From assembly GCA_900544105.1 (NCBI GenBank), contig UQUC01000025.1, positions 1 to 25,798 on the forward strand: DNA of 25,798 bases. Reading direction: 5' to 3'. This DNA is from an uncultured Oscillibacter sp. GTDB lineage: Bacteria; Bacillota; Clostridia; Oscillospirales; Oscillospiraceae. Of this stretch, positions 6,624-14,097 are shown piece by piece. A model generated the notes under the pieces. The model was not told the origin of the DNA. It saw only the letters and a list, made by a program, of their open reading frames with translations, and made no database searches. The position numbers were made by a program, and so were the translations under genes. Each line of letters starts with the position of its first letter. The first letter of the stretch is position 1.

Positions 6624-6656
6624 GAAATTCAAAATTCTAAAAAAGGCGGTAGAGCC

Positions 6657-7511
6657 ATGAATCTCTGTGACGAACTGACGATCCGGATGCTGCTGGAACG
6701 CCACGGCTTTCATTTTTCCAAATCCATGGGGCAAAACTTCCTCATCGACCCCCAGATCCCCGCTGACATCGCGGCAGCGTCTCAGGCAGACGAGACCTGC
6801 GGCGTGCTGGAGATCGGCCCGGGCATTGGCCCTTTGACGTCCGAACTGGCCCAACGGGCCGGCAAGGTGGTCTCCATTGAACTGGACCGGGCGCTGCTGC
6901 CCATTCTGGCAGAGACCATGGCCCCTTATTCTAATGTGGAGATCGTCCCCGGAGATGTGACCAGGCTGGATCTCAAGGCCCTGATCAGTGAAAAATTCGC
7001 CGGTCTGCGGCCCATCGTCTGCGCCAATCTGCCCTATAACATCACCACACCTGTGCTGACCGCGCTGACGGATATCCCTGCCATCGAGTCCGTCACCGTC
7101 CTGATCCAGAAGGAGGCCGCCCAGCGGCTCACTTCCGCCAAGGGCAGCGCCGACGGCGCGTTCCCCCTGCGGCTGCAATACGAAATGGAAACGGAATGTC
7201 TCTTTGACGTGCCCCCGGAGAAATTTCTGCCCGCCCCCAAGGTGACTTCCACCGTTCTGCGGTGCGTCCGCCGAAAGGAGCCGCCGGTGGCCGTCCGGGA
7301 TGAGGCGTTTTTCTTCCGGGTCATTAAGGGAGCCTTCCTGCTGCGGCGGAAAACCCTGTCCAATTCCCTGTCCGCTGCCCTGCCGGGGTGGGACAAGGCC
7401 GCCATTGCCGACGCCATCGCCGCCTGCGGCCTGCCCGCGTCAGTCCGGGGCGAGGCGTTGACGTTAACGGAGTTCGCTGCCCTGGCAGATGCGCTGGCAG
7501 AGCGGAAATAA
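6657..7511 (+). CDS. rsmA: 16S rRNA (adenine1518-N6/adenine1519-N6)-dimethyltransferase
   Basis: RsmA (KsgA) dimethylates two adjacent adenines in helix 45 of 16S rRNA late in 30S assembly, using SAM. The 284-residue protein shows GQNFL at 25-29, the SAM motif EIGPGIGPLT at 52-61, an acidic SELDRA-like loop (SIELDRAL) and the catalytic NLPYNI at 124-129. The C-terminal rRNA-binding part has FLPAPKVTSTVLR and FLLRRKTLSNSL. ATG 6657 was chosen because it lies downstream of an AAAGGCGGTAGAGCC site and matches the family's N-terminus. In Bacillus ksgA lies next to yabE and rnmV; here a YabE-like gene follows one gene later, a partial echo of that order. Confidence 0.96.
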   Translation: MNLCDELTIRMLLERHGFHFSKSMGQNFLIDPQIPADIAAASQADETCGVLEIGPGIGPLTSELAQRAGKVVSIELDRALLPILAETMAPYSNVEIVPGDVTRLDLKALISEKFAGLRPIVCANLPYNITTPVLTALTDIPAIESVTVLIQKEAAQRLTSAKGSADGAFPLRLQYEMETECLFDVPPEKFLPAPKVTSTVLRCVRRKEPPVAVRDEAFFFRVIKGAFLLRRKTLSNSLSAALPGWDKAAIADAIAACGLPASVRGEALTLTEFAALADALAERK

Positions 7512-7563
7512 CCGCCGTCCTACTGCAAAAAGTCACAAAAGGAACCGTCCTCTTTTTCGGAAC

Positions 7564-7581
7564 TTGTTATCTTCATAACTT
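7564..7581. promoter_or_regulatory. Palindrome overlapping the pckA -35 (possible Rex-like operator)
   Basis: TTGTTATCTTCATAACTT contains GTTAT-CTTC-ATAAC (7566-7579), a perfect 14-bp palindrome. It matches 10 of 14 fixed positions of the Rex consensus TTGTTAA-N4-TTAACAA. It touches the -35 box at 7580, a typical repressor position. Another regulator is equally possible. Confidence 0.4.
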
Positions 7582-7608
7582 GCTTTTTCCCCTTCGTTCC
7601 AGTATCAT
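7580..7608 (+). promoter_or_regulatory. Promoter of pckA
   Basis: TTGCTT (7580-7585), 17-nt spacer, TATCAT (7603-7608); start near 7615, about 30 nt before the ATG. Confidence 0.6.
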
Positions 7609-7645
7609 ACAGATATCAACCATGATTACAAGGAGGTATCCCGAT

Positions 7646-9334
7646 ATGTCCACAAAGGCCTATTATCCCAGAGCCGAGATCGGTCCCGGCCAGGTGGGTT
7701 TTTCCAAGACCCGTTCCATCATCGAAGCTCCGTTCTATGGCAACAATGTCATCAAGGTCAACACCTTGAAGGAAGCCTATGAGCTGGCCAAAAATTCTCC
7801 CGGCACCGTGGTCACCGATATGCCCGTCTACCGGGGCGAGGAATTCGGTCTGGAGCCGGACGCCAAGGTCCTGCTGTTCAACGACGGTTCCATCACCGGC
7901 CGCTACGCCCCCGCCCGCCGCATCACCGGCAAGCCCGGCGTGGACACCGCCGCCCTGGATAAGATCGTCATGGACGCCGTGTACGACACCCGCTGGAAGA
8001 CCATGTATCACGCCGAGGTGTTCATCGGTCTGGACCCTGAGTTCATGGTGAAGGCCCATCTGCTGATCCCCGAGGGTGAGGAAAACCTCCTCTACAACTG
8101 GATGCTGAACTTCCAGTATATGTCCACGGAATATGTGAAGATGTACAAGAACTCCAAGCCCGTAGGCGACAGCAAGGAGCCTGACATCTACCTCTTCTCC
8201 GATCCCCAGTGGACCGGCGCACCCGGTCAGGAAAAGGTCTGCGACCCCAAGTGCCTGTGCTACTTCAACACGGAGACCAACTGCGCCGCCATTCTGGGTA
8301 TGCGCTACTTCGGTGAGCACAAGAAGGGTACCCTGACCCTGGCCTGGGCCATCGCCAACCGCAATGGCTACGCCAGCTGCCACGGCGGTCAGAAGGAATA
8401 CACGCTGGCGGACGGCCACAAGTTCGTCTCTGCCGTGTTCGGTCTGTCCGGCTCCGGCAAGTCCACCCTGACCCACGCCAAGCACGGTGGCAAGTATCCC
8501 TCCATCAAGGTGCTCCACGACGACGCCTTCATCATCAACTCCGATACCTGCGCCTCCATTGCTCTGGAGCCTACCTATTTCGACAAGACCGCCGACTATC
8601 CCGTGGATTCCCCGGACAACAAGTACCTGCTGACAGCGCAGAACTGCTCCGCCACGTTGGACGAGGATGGCAAGGTGGTGCTGGTCACTGAGGATATCCG
8701 CAACGGCAACGGCCGGGCCATCAAGTCCAAGCTCTGGTCTCCCAACCGGGTGGATAAGATCGAATCCCCCGTCAACGCTATTTTCTGGATCATGAAGGAT
8801 CCCACCATCCCTCCCATCGTGAAGCTGAAGGGCGCGTCTCTGGCCTCTGTCATGGGCGCTACGTTGGCCACCAAGCGTTCCTCTGCTGAACGGCTGAAGG
8901 AGGGCGTGGACCCCAACGCTCTGGTGGTGGAGCCTTACGCCAACCCCTTCCGCACCTACCCGCTGGTGAATGACTACGAGAAGTTCAAGAAGCTGGTGGC
9001 CGAGAAGAATGTGGCGTGCTACATCATCAACACCGGTGACTTCATGGGCAAAAAGGTCCAGAAGGAGGATACGCTGGGTATTCTGGAATCCGTGGTCGAG
9101 GGCCGCGCGGAATTCAAGCCCTGGGGTCCCTTCTCCGACATTGAGATCATGGAGTGGGACGGCTTCGTGCCTGACCTCGCCGACAAGGGCTATGTCGCCC
9201 AGATGCAGGCCCGTATGCAGGACCGCCTGAACTACGTGGAGGGTCTGAAGGATGCCGAGGGCGGCTTCAACGCCCTGCCGGATGACGCCGCCGACGCCAT
9301 CCGCAAGGTGGTGGAGCAGGCCAACAGCCTGTAA
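7646..9334 (+). CDS. pckA: Phosphoenolpyruvate carboxykinase (ATP-type family)
   Basis: The enzyme interconverts oxaloacetate and phosphoenolpyruvate with ATP/ADP; in fermenters it often runs toward oxaloacetate. The 562-residue protein has a P-loop GLSGSGKST at 266-274 and a metal-site segment HDDAFI at 291-296. In the canonical ATP-PEPCK these are GLSGTGKTT and an IGDDEHCW-type motif, so this is a divergent branch that I recognise from Oscillospiraceae annotations. Other segments are RYFGEHKKGTLT near 220-231 and NALVVEPYANPFRTYPL in the C-terminal third. ATG 7646 follows AAGGAGGTATCCCGAT. Codon use is strongly biased to C-ending codons, suggesting high expression. It is monocistronic with a strong terminator. 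Confidence 0.88.
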   Translation: MSTKAYYPRAEIGPGQVGFSKTRSIIEAPFYGNNVIKVNTLKEAYELAKNSPGTVVTDMPVYRGEEFGLEPDAKVLLFNDGSITGRYAPARRITGKPGVDTAALDKIVMDAVYDTRWKTMYHAEVFIGLDPEFMVKAHLLIPEGEENLLYNWMLNFQYMSTEYVKMYKNSKPVGDSKEPDIYLFSDPQWTGAPGQEKVCDPKCLCYFNTETNCAAILGMRYFGEHKKGTLTLAWAIANRNGYASCHGGQKEYTLADGHKFVSAVFGLSGSGKSTLTHAKHGGKYPSIKVLHDDAFIINSDTCASIALEPTYFDKTADYPVDSPDNKYLLTAQNCSATLDEDGKVVLVTEDIRNGNGRAIKSKLWSPNRVDKIESPVNAIFWIMKDPTIPPIVKLKGASLASVMGATLATKRSSAERLKEGVDPNALVVEPYANPFRTYPLVNDYEKFKKLVAEKNVACYIINTGDFMGKKVQKEDTLGILESVVEGRAEFKPWGPFSDIEIMEWDGFVPDLADKGYVAQMQARMQDRLNYVEGLKDAEGGFNALPDDAADAIRKVVEQANSL

Positions 9335-9368
9335 GCAGCATTTCCGCAAGTAAATACGAATAAGCATA

Positions 9369-9407
9369 GGGAGCGTGTTCCAGTTTTGGAATACGCTCCC
9401 TTTCATT
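9369..9407 (+). terminator. Intrinsic terminator of pckA
   Basis: GGGAGCGTGTTCCA / TGGAATACGCTCCC, a 14-bp stem with one G-U pair and loop GTTT, followed by TTTCATT. Confidence 0.88.
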
Positions 9408-9464
9408 GTTTTCCCGGGAAGCATCCGTCAAAGCGCGCCCTTTCCCGGCAAGCCGCCAAAAGCT

Positions 9465-9507
9465 CACAAAAACCGGCCTGCCCGTAATTTTGCGGGCAGG
9501 CCGGTTT
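9465..9507 (-). terminator. Intrinsic terminator of the G5/3D protein gene
   Basis: AAACCGGCCTGCCCG / CGGGCAGGCCGGTTT, a perfect 15-bp stem, followed on the minus strand by TTTGTGAGC after the arm's own TTT; 22 bases beyond the stop codon. Confidence 0.88.
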
Positions 9508-9528
9508 CTCAGTTCATGCTGTTAACGC

Positions 9529-10530
9529 TCAATCCTCCAGAAGATAGACAGTGCCCGTCCGGCGGCCGAACTGGATGCACTCCTGATAGCTCTCCATATA
9601 CAGATCGATCTTGGGACCCTTCATGCCGGTGTCCTCGGCACGGGTCAGGCCGTATTCCATACCCTTGGCCACAACGTACAGATCGGAGCCCAGAGGGAAT
9701 ACCCGCTTATCCACGGCGGCCACGCCCTTATGGACGGTGGTGCCGGTGGCGGTACGGGTCCCTACGCCGTCATACCCGGCGGTATAGGCGGTGGCGGTGA
9801 CGGTGACAGCCTTGCTGAACTTCATGGTACCGCCGGAGGCAAAGGTCAGGTAACCGGAGCCGTCGCTCTGGGTGGTGACGTTCACCAGCTTGTCATCCGG
9901 TTCCACATAGGAAACCGCCGTTCCCCGTTCCACCACTTCCGTTACGCTGGTGGTGGAAATTTCCTCTACATACTGGCTGGTGACCAGCTCGCCGCTGACC
10001 CAGGTCTGCTCATAGATGGCGGTGTGCTGGCCGTCCATACCCTTCCGGGCCACCCGTTCCTCGCCCTTGGGCAGGTCCGGCGTGTCCCGGTAAACCGTTT
10101 CGTGCTCCGCCTTTTCCGTCACCCGCTCGAAAACCGTCAGGTGATCGGAGATCGTCAGCATCACGCTGTTTTCCATCAGCTCGATGCCCACCATCTCCCG
10201 GGACCCAGGGATAATATCCATACGGGAGAGGAACTGCTTCACCGTTTCCTTCCGGGCGGTGGCGGTGATGGTCTCGCCGCCCCGACGGACGGTCACCAAG
10301 GTCCCTTCCGTCAATACAGCGTCCTCACCGCTCTTGCCGGTATCCAGATTCAAAAGCAGAGATTCAATACCGGAATGGCTGTCATCCAGCGCTGCGGACT
10401 GCTCTCCGTCGCTGAACAGATACAGGGCTTTTGCCCAGCCCGTGGCGCCCGCCATGGTGACGGACAACAGCAGCAACAGAGTCAGACAGCGGCACAGCCA
10501 TACCGTTTTGGGGGTGTGTAAATGTCGCAA
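9529..10530 (-). CDS. YabE-like G5 and 3D domain cell-wall protein
   Basis: The 333-residue exported protein belongs to the YabE/Rpf-like family of peptidoglycan-active or wall-bound proteins. Order: N-terminal hydrophobic signal segment (about 9-34); a DUF348-type stretch (about 70-125); a G5 domain (about 140-190); and a C-terminal 3D domain (about 243-333). The 3D domain has the three defining aspartates in GVAAVDKR, RAEDTG and PKIDLYM and resembles the MltA lytic transglycosylase fold. The start is a TTG at 10530-10528, with AGGAGG 8 nt upstream; no in-frame ATG fits. In Bacillus yabE lies beside ksgA and is controlled by a cis-antisense RNA. Likely role: cell-wall remodelling during growth or spore revival; substrate unknown. 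Confidence 0.88.
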   Translation of the reverse strand: MRHLHTPKTVWLCRCLTLLLLLSVTMAGATGWAKALYLFSDGEQSAALDDSHSGIESLLLNLDTGKSGEDAVLTEGTLVTVRRGGETITATARKETVKQFLSRMDIIPGSREMVGIELMENSVMLTISDHLTVFERVTEKAEHETVYRDTPDLPKGEERVARKGMDGQHTAIYEQTWVSGELVTSQYVEEISTTSVTEVVERGTAVSYVEPDDKLVNVTTQSDGSGYLTFASGGTMKFSKAVTVTATAYTAGYDGVGTRTATGTTVHKGVAAVDKRVFPLGSDLYVVAKGMEYGLTRAEDTGMKGPKIDLYMESYQECIQFGRRTGTVYLLED

Positions 10531-10607
10531 ATGTAAGACCTCCTGACAGCGCCAAATAGCGCCGTTACTGTTTTGTTACTTTTGTAATTTATCCAAAACT
10601 GGGTCTA

Positions 10608-10636
10608 AGTATACCTCCATCTCCCACTTTTGTCAA
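10608..10636 (-). promoter_or_regulatory. Strong promoter of the G5/3D gene
   Basis: Minus-strand TTGACA (10636-10631), 17-nt spacer, TATACT (10613-10608). The leader of about 70 nt holds two GGCGCT direct copies but is too short for a c-di-AMP (ydaO) riboswitch, which often precedes such genes. Confidence 0.82.
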
Positions 10637-10670
10637 GTTTTTGCCCATTCCGCGATTTTATGTCCACCAC

Positions 10671-10702
10671 AATCCCGCAAAAACGGGATTTTCATTTTTT
10701 CG
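10671..10702 (+). terminator. Orphan plus-strand terminator antisense to the G5/3D gene
   Basis: AATCCCG-CAAAAA-CGGGATT followed by TTCATTTTTTCGTTTTTT. The U-run is only on the plus strand, but no plus-strand gene lies between the pckA terminator and this point. It could end an antisense transcript across the G5/3D gene. Confidence 0.5.
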
Positions 10703-10754
10703 TTTTTTCCAACTTCGATCCGTAAAAGTTACAAATTGTAACCGATTTTCTGTT

Positions 10755-10787
10755 AAAAAAGTACCGGCATCCGAAACCGGACACCGG
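10755..10787 (-). terminator. Terminator of the copA-csoR-copZ operon
   Basis: On the minus strand CCGGTGTCCG-GTTT-CGGATGCCGG (two G-U pairs) is followed by TACTTTTTT; 25 bases after the copZ stop. Confidence 0.82.
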
Positions 10788-10812
10788 CGCTTTTTCAGGT
10801 GTACGCTGTCTC

Positions 10813-11010
10813 TCAGCCCTGGACCTCCGGGGTGAAGCCCAGATCCTCCAGCTCGCTGACGGCGGTCTTGACGCAGTTCTCGCAGCCGTCGATGGTGACG
10901 TTCTTCGCCGCCAGATCCACCTGGAAGGTCAGCTCCGCAGCGGTGAGGGCATTGGTGATGCGCTTCACACAGTTTTCACACATCATGTCGGGTACTTTGA
11001 TCGTTGTCAT
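10813..11010 (-). CDS. copZ: Copper chaperone, heavy-metal-associated domain protein
   Basis: The 65-residue protein is a single ferredoxin-like HMA domain that binds Cu(I) and passes it to CopA. The metal motif is MMCENC (Cys11, Cys14) in the first loop, and the C-terminal LEDLGFTPEV is typical. Oddly, a second CxxC (Cys43, Cys46 in DGCENC) lies in the region between strands 2-3 and helix 2, where the canonical chaperone has no cysteine pair. It is the last gene of the minus-strand copA-csoR-copZ operon, 24 bp after csoR, with AAGGAGGAATTTGAA before the ATG. Induction with the operon through CsoR is expected. Confidence 0.9.
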   Translation of the reverse strand: MTTIKVPDMMCENCVKRITNALTAAELTFQVDLAAKNVTIDGCENCVKTAVSELEDLGFTPEVQG

Positions 11011-11034
11011 TTCAAATTCCTCCTTAAAATATTG

Positions 11035-11346
11035 TTATTTCATCATTTTCTGAATGGTGGCCACCAAATCGTCCACCACGTCCAGATCGCCCTTTTGAAT
11101 GTCCGTCACCACACAGGTACGGATGTGCCGGGCCAGCAGTTCCCGGTTGAAGGCGTTCAGCGCCGACTGGATGGCAGAGACCTGGGTCAGGATATCCGTG
11201 CAGTAGGCAGAATTTTCCACCATTCCCCGGACGCCCCGCACCTGCCCCTCAATGCGGCTGAGCCGCTGCAACAGGGCTTCCTCCTCCGTCCGCTCCCGGA
11301 CCTTCCGCCGCCGGGAACAGCAGCAGTTTTTTGTTTCCTCTGCCAT
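11035..11346 (-). CDS. csoR: Copper-sensing repressor, CsoR/FrmR family
   Basis: CsoR is a small all-helical repressor that leaves DNA on binding Cu(I). The 103-residue protein has the family core RLSRIEGQVRGVRGMVE and the copper ligands Cys49 (SAYC), His74 and Cys78 (RHIRTC). The C-x24-H-x3-C spacing is that of copper CsoR rather than nickel RcnR or formaldehyde FrmR. The N-terminus carries an extra cysteine run, CCC at residues 8-10, plus basic residues, as seen in some clostridial members. It sits between copA (13 bp away) and copZ. A matching operator lies in the copA promoter at 13691-13707. Confidence 0.93.
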   Translation of the reverse strand: MAEETKNCCCSRRRKVRERTEEEALLQRLSRIEGQVRGVRGMVENSAYCTDILTQVSAIQSALNAFNRELLARHIRTCVVTDIQKGDLDVVDDLVATIQKMMK

Positions 11347-11359
11347 TGCTTCCTCCTTT

Positions 11360-13612
11360 TTACAGCTTCACAGTGCCCAAACGCAGGGCGTTGCCCACCA
11401 CGCACACGGAGCTCAGGGACATAGCGGCTCCCGCGAACATAGGGGAGAGCAGCGGCCCGCCCAGAGCGTACAGTAGTCCGGCGGCGATGGGGATACCGAT
11501 GGTATTGTAGCAGAATGCCCAGAACAGATTTTGCTTGATGTCCCGCAGGGTCAGGGCCGACAGCCGCAGAGCCCGGGGCACATCCTCCAGATCCGAGCGC
11601 ATCAGCACGATGTCGGCAGCTTCGATAGCAATGTCGCTGCCGCTGCCGATGGCGCAGCCCACGGTGGCGGCGGTAAGGGCCGGGGCGTCGTTGATGCCGT
11701 CCCCCACCATCATCACCTTGCGGCCTGCCGCCTCCAGCTTTTGCACGTGGACCGCTTTTTCCTCCGGCAACACCTCCGGGATCACCTCGTCCACGCCCAC
11801 AAGGGCGCCGATGTGCTCTGCGGCGGCGCGGCTGTCTCCCGTGAGCAGCACCACCCGAAGTCCCTGCTTGTGCAAAGCGGCAATGGCAGCAGCGCTGGTC
11901 TCCTTCACCGGGTCCGCCACGGAGATCAGCCCCAGAAGCGTCCCGTCGGCGGTGAAGAACATGGGCGTTTCCCCCTGTCCCGCCAAGGCGTCAGCCTTTT
12001 CGGAAAGGGCGGAGATGTCCACGCCGCTTTCCTCCATCAACCGGCGGTTGCCCGCCAGCACCGTCCGGCCGGAGAGGGTTGCCCGAAGGCCCCGTCCGGG
12101 GAGCAGTTCAAAATTCTCCGGCTGCTTGCCGGTAGATAGTTTTTTCTCCTGCGCCGCCTGCACGATGGCCGCCGCCAAAGGGTGCTGGGACACGGATTCC
12201 ACCGCCGCCGCGATGGTCAGCAGCCCCTCCGCCGTGCCGCCTGCGGGACAGACCTCCGTAACGGCAGGCTCGCCCTTTGTCACGGTGCCGGTCTTGTCCA
12301 GCACCACGGTATCTACGGAGTGGGTCACCTCTAAAATTTCACCGGAGCGGATCAGGATGCCGTGCTTCGCCCCCAGACCGGTGCCCACCATGATCGCCGT
12401 GGGTGTAGCCAGTCCCAGTGCGCAGGGGCAGGCGATCACCAGCACGGAGGTGAACACCCGCAGGACAAAGGTGAAGTCCTTCCCCGCCACGGCCCAGACC
12501 GCCGCCGCCAGCACAGCGATGGCGATGACCGTGGGGACGAAAATCCCCGCCACCTTGTCCGCCGTCCGGGAGATGGGGGCTTTTTTGCCCTGAGCGTCCT
12601 CCACAAAGCGGATGATCCGGGAGAGGGTGGTGTCTTCCCCCACCCGTGTGACCTTCACATACAGCACACCGTTCTCATTGACGCTGCCGCCGATGACCTC
12701 GCTGCCCTCCGCCTTTTCCACCGGCAGGCTTTCGCCGGTGAGCATTGCCTCGTTGACGCTGCTCTCGCCCTTGGTCACCACACCATCCAGCGGGATCCGG
12801 GCGCCGGGCTTTACCAGCAGCACGTCCCCAGCCTTGACGGAGGAGGTGGGCACTTCCTTACCGCTGTCCGCCATGATAGCGGTGTCCGGTGCCAGCCGCA
12901 TAAGAGCTGTGATGGCACTCTTGGTCTTTTTCATGTTCCGGCTCTCCATGAACTTCCCCAGCGACACCAGCGTCAGCACTACGGCGGAGGATTCGTAGTA
13001 GAGATTATGCACATGGCCGCGAACATCATCGGTGATCAAAAACATCATCACCACACTATATGCAAAAGAGCAGGCAGAGCCGATGGCCACCAGTGAATCC
13101 ATGTTGGGATTTCCATGGAACAGCGCTTGAAAGCCGTTGATAAAGAAGTTCCGTCCGCAGTACAGCACAGGGATCGCCAGCATGAGCTGTAAAACGGCGA
13201 AGTTCATAGGGTGGGTGTGCATGGAAAACAGATCCGGCAGCGGCAGGGCGGGCAGGCCGAAGGGCAGCATCTGCCCCATGGACACATACAGTAGGGCACA
13301 GGAAAAGATGGCAGAAACGATCAGTTCCCGCTTTTTTCGCCGCAGCTCCGCCTCCTCCGGGTCCTCGCCGGTCTGGACCGGAGCCGCTTCCTGCTTTTCC
13401 TGATGGAGCTTGGCCCCGAAGCCCGCCTTTTCCACCTTGGCGATGATCTGCTCCGGCGTCACCTGCGTTTCATCGTAAACGATGGTCATACGCTCCGCCA
13501 CCAGATTGACGTCGCTGCGTTCCACCCCCGGCAGACGCCGGGTCACTTTTTCCACGGACGCGCTGCATGCGGCGCAGTGCATCCCGGAAATGTCATATAC
13601 TTCTTCCCGCAT
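11360..13612 (-). CDS. copA: Copper-exporting P1B-type ATPase
   Basis: CopA pumps Cu(I) out of the cytoplasm using ATP. The 750-residue protein has one N-terminal HMA domain with GMHCAAC (Cys13, Cys16), eight predicted membrane helices, and the transmembrane metal site CPC at 395-397. Catalytic motifs are TGES (292-295, actuator), DKTGT with phosphorylated Asp439, the HP motif (477-478, nucleotide domain) and GDGIND (637-642). A MSLSS segment at 731-735 matches the last-helix ligands of Cu(I) pumps and argues against zinc or cadmium. The ATG at 13612 follows AAGGAGGGATTTCC. It is the first gene of copA-csoR-copZ, with a CsoR-type operator in its promoter. Confidence 0.96.
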   Translation of the reverse strand: MREEVYDISGMHCAACSASVEKVTRRLPGVERSDVNLVAERMTIVYDETQVTPEQIIAKVEKAGFGAKLHQEKQEAAPVQTGEDPEEAELRRKKRELIVSAIFSCALLYVSMGQMLPFGLPALPLPDLFSMHTHPMNFAVLQLMLAIPVLYCGRNFFINGFQALFHGNPNMDSLVAIGSACSFAYSVVMMFLITDDVRGHVHNLYYESSAVVLTLVSLGKFMESRNMKKTKSAITALMRLAPDTAIMADSGKEVPTSSVKAGDVLLVKPGARIPLDGVVTKGESSVNEAMLTGESLPVEKAEGSEVIGGSVNENGVLYVKVTRVGEDTTLSRIIRFVEDAQGKKAPISRTADKVAGIFVPTVIAIAVLAAAVWAVAGKDFTFVLRVFTSVLVIACPCALGLATPTAIMVGTGLGAKHGILIRSGEILEVTHSVDTVVLDKTGTVTKGEPAVTEVCPAGGTAEGLLTIAAAVESVSQHPLAAAIVQAAQEKKLSTGKQPENFELLPGRGLRATLSGRTVLAGNRRLMEESGVDISALSEKADALAGQGETPMFFTADGTLLGLISVADPVKETSAAAIAALHKQGLRVVLLTGDSRAAAEHIGALVGVDEVIPEVLPEEKAVHVQKLEAAGRKVMMVGDGINDAPALTAATVGCAIGSGSDIAIEAADIVLMRSDLEDVPRALRLSALTLRDIKQNLFWAFCYNTIGIPIAAGLLYALGGPLLSPMFAGAAMSLSSVCVVGNALRLGTVKL

Positions 13613-13685
13613 GGAAATCCCTCCTTCGGGTCATACACGGTTTCCTGTCAGGTTTCCCTGAAACCGACATTCCTATTTCGTTTGC

Positions 13686-13714
13686 ATCATATACCCCCAC
13701 CGGGTATTTGTCAA
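13686..13714 (-). promoter_or_regulatory. copA promoter with CsoR operator in the spacer
   Basis: Minus-strand TTGACA (13714-13709), 17-nt spacer, TATGAT (13691-13686). The spacer is almost entirely the inverted repeat ATACCC-N5-GGGTAT (13691-13707), the G-tract form known for CsoR operators. Repressor binding would cover both boxes. Confidence 0.88.
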
Positions 13715-13755
13715 GTAAAAAAACAACGCGGACAGGCAAACCCGTCCACGCCGTT
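13715..13755 (-). terminator. Terminator of the FtsW-PBP2 operon
   Basis: Minus-strand AACGGCGTGGAC / GTCCGCGTTGTT, a 12-bp stem with three G-U pairs and loop GGGTTTGCCT, then TTTTTAC. Its U-run abuts the copA -35 box, so the two units are packed end to end. Confidence 0.82.
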
Positions 13756-13791
13756 TTCTGTTCCGTTTCCCCGCCTTGCTCCAAGCGCAGG

Positions 13792-14076
13792 TCACCCTTT
13801 GATGATCGTCATAACTGCCGGCAGCAGCATCAGGATCGCCAACGCGCCGGTGCCCCACACGATGTTGTAGCTGACGGAATCCTTATCCTTTTCCCGGCAG
13901 TCCAGTGCGGAGAGAAAGGCATATCCCGCCTCCAAGCCGAAGGCAAGCGCCGCAAACAGCGCAAGCCCACGCCATTCCAGTGCGGACAGGGCAATATAGA
14001 TGGCAAAGCCGATGCCGCCGATGATGGCGCCGGTGTTCAGCTCCTTACCGGGTTTCAGCCAGATGTCTTTTTTCAT
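13792..14076 (-). CDS. Small membrane protein of unknown function
   Basis: The 94-residue protein is not recognised. It has a short basic N-terminus (MKKDIWLKPGKELNTG), hydrophobic stretches at about 17-34, 38-57 and 71-91 that look like three membrane spans, and a charged stretch between the last two (DCREKDKDS). It is the third gene of a minus-strand operon, 21 bp after the PBP2-like gene, and the operon terminator follows. The ribosome binding site is weak (AAGGAACGAAGAT). The context suggests a minor partner of the FtsW/PBP pair or an unrelated passenger; neither is shown. An adaptation to copper stress from the next operon is unlikely because transcription is separate. Confidence 0.75.
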   Translation of the reverse strand: MKKDIWLKPGKELNTGAIIGGIGFAIYIALSALEWRGLALFAALAFGLEAGYAFLSALDCREKDKDSVSYNIVWGTGALAILMLLPAVMTIIKG

Positions 14077-14097
14077 ATCTTCGTTCCTTCTTTTTCT

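Noticed and set aside
7616..9424. 602-codon minus-strand open frame across pckA
   Set aside because: It is a composition shadow of pckA codon bias; no start signal or recognisable motif, while pckA has RBS, P-loop and terminator.
10537..10607. c-di-AMP (ydaO) riboswitch before the G5/3D gene
   Set aside because: Such riboswitches often precede wall genes of this type, but the leader is only about 70 nt and lacks the needed helices.
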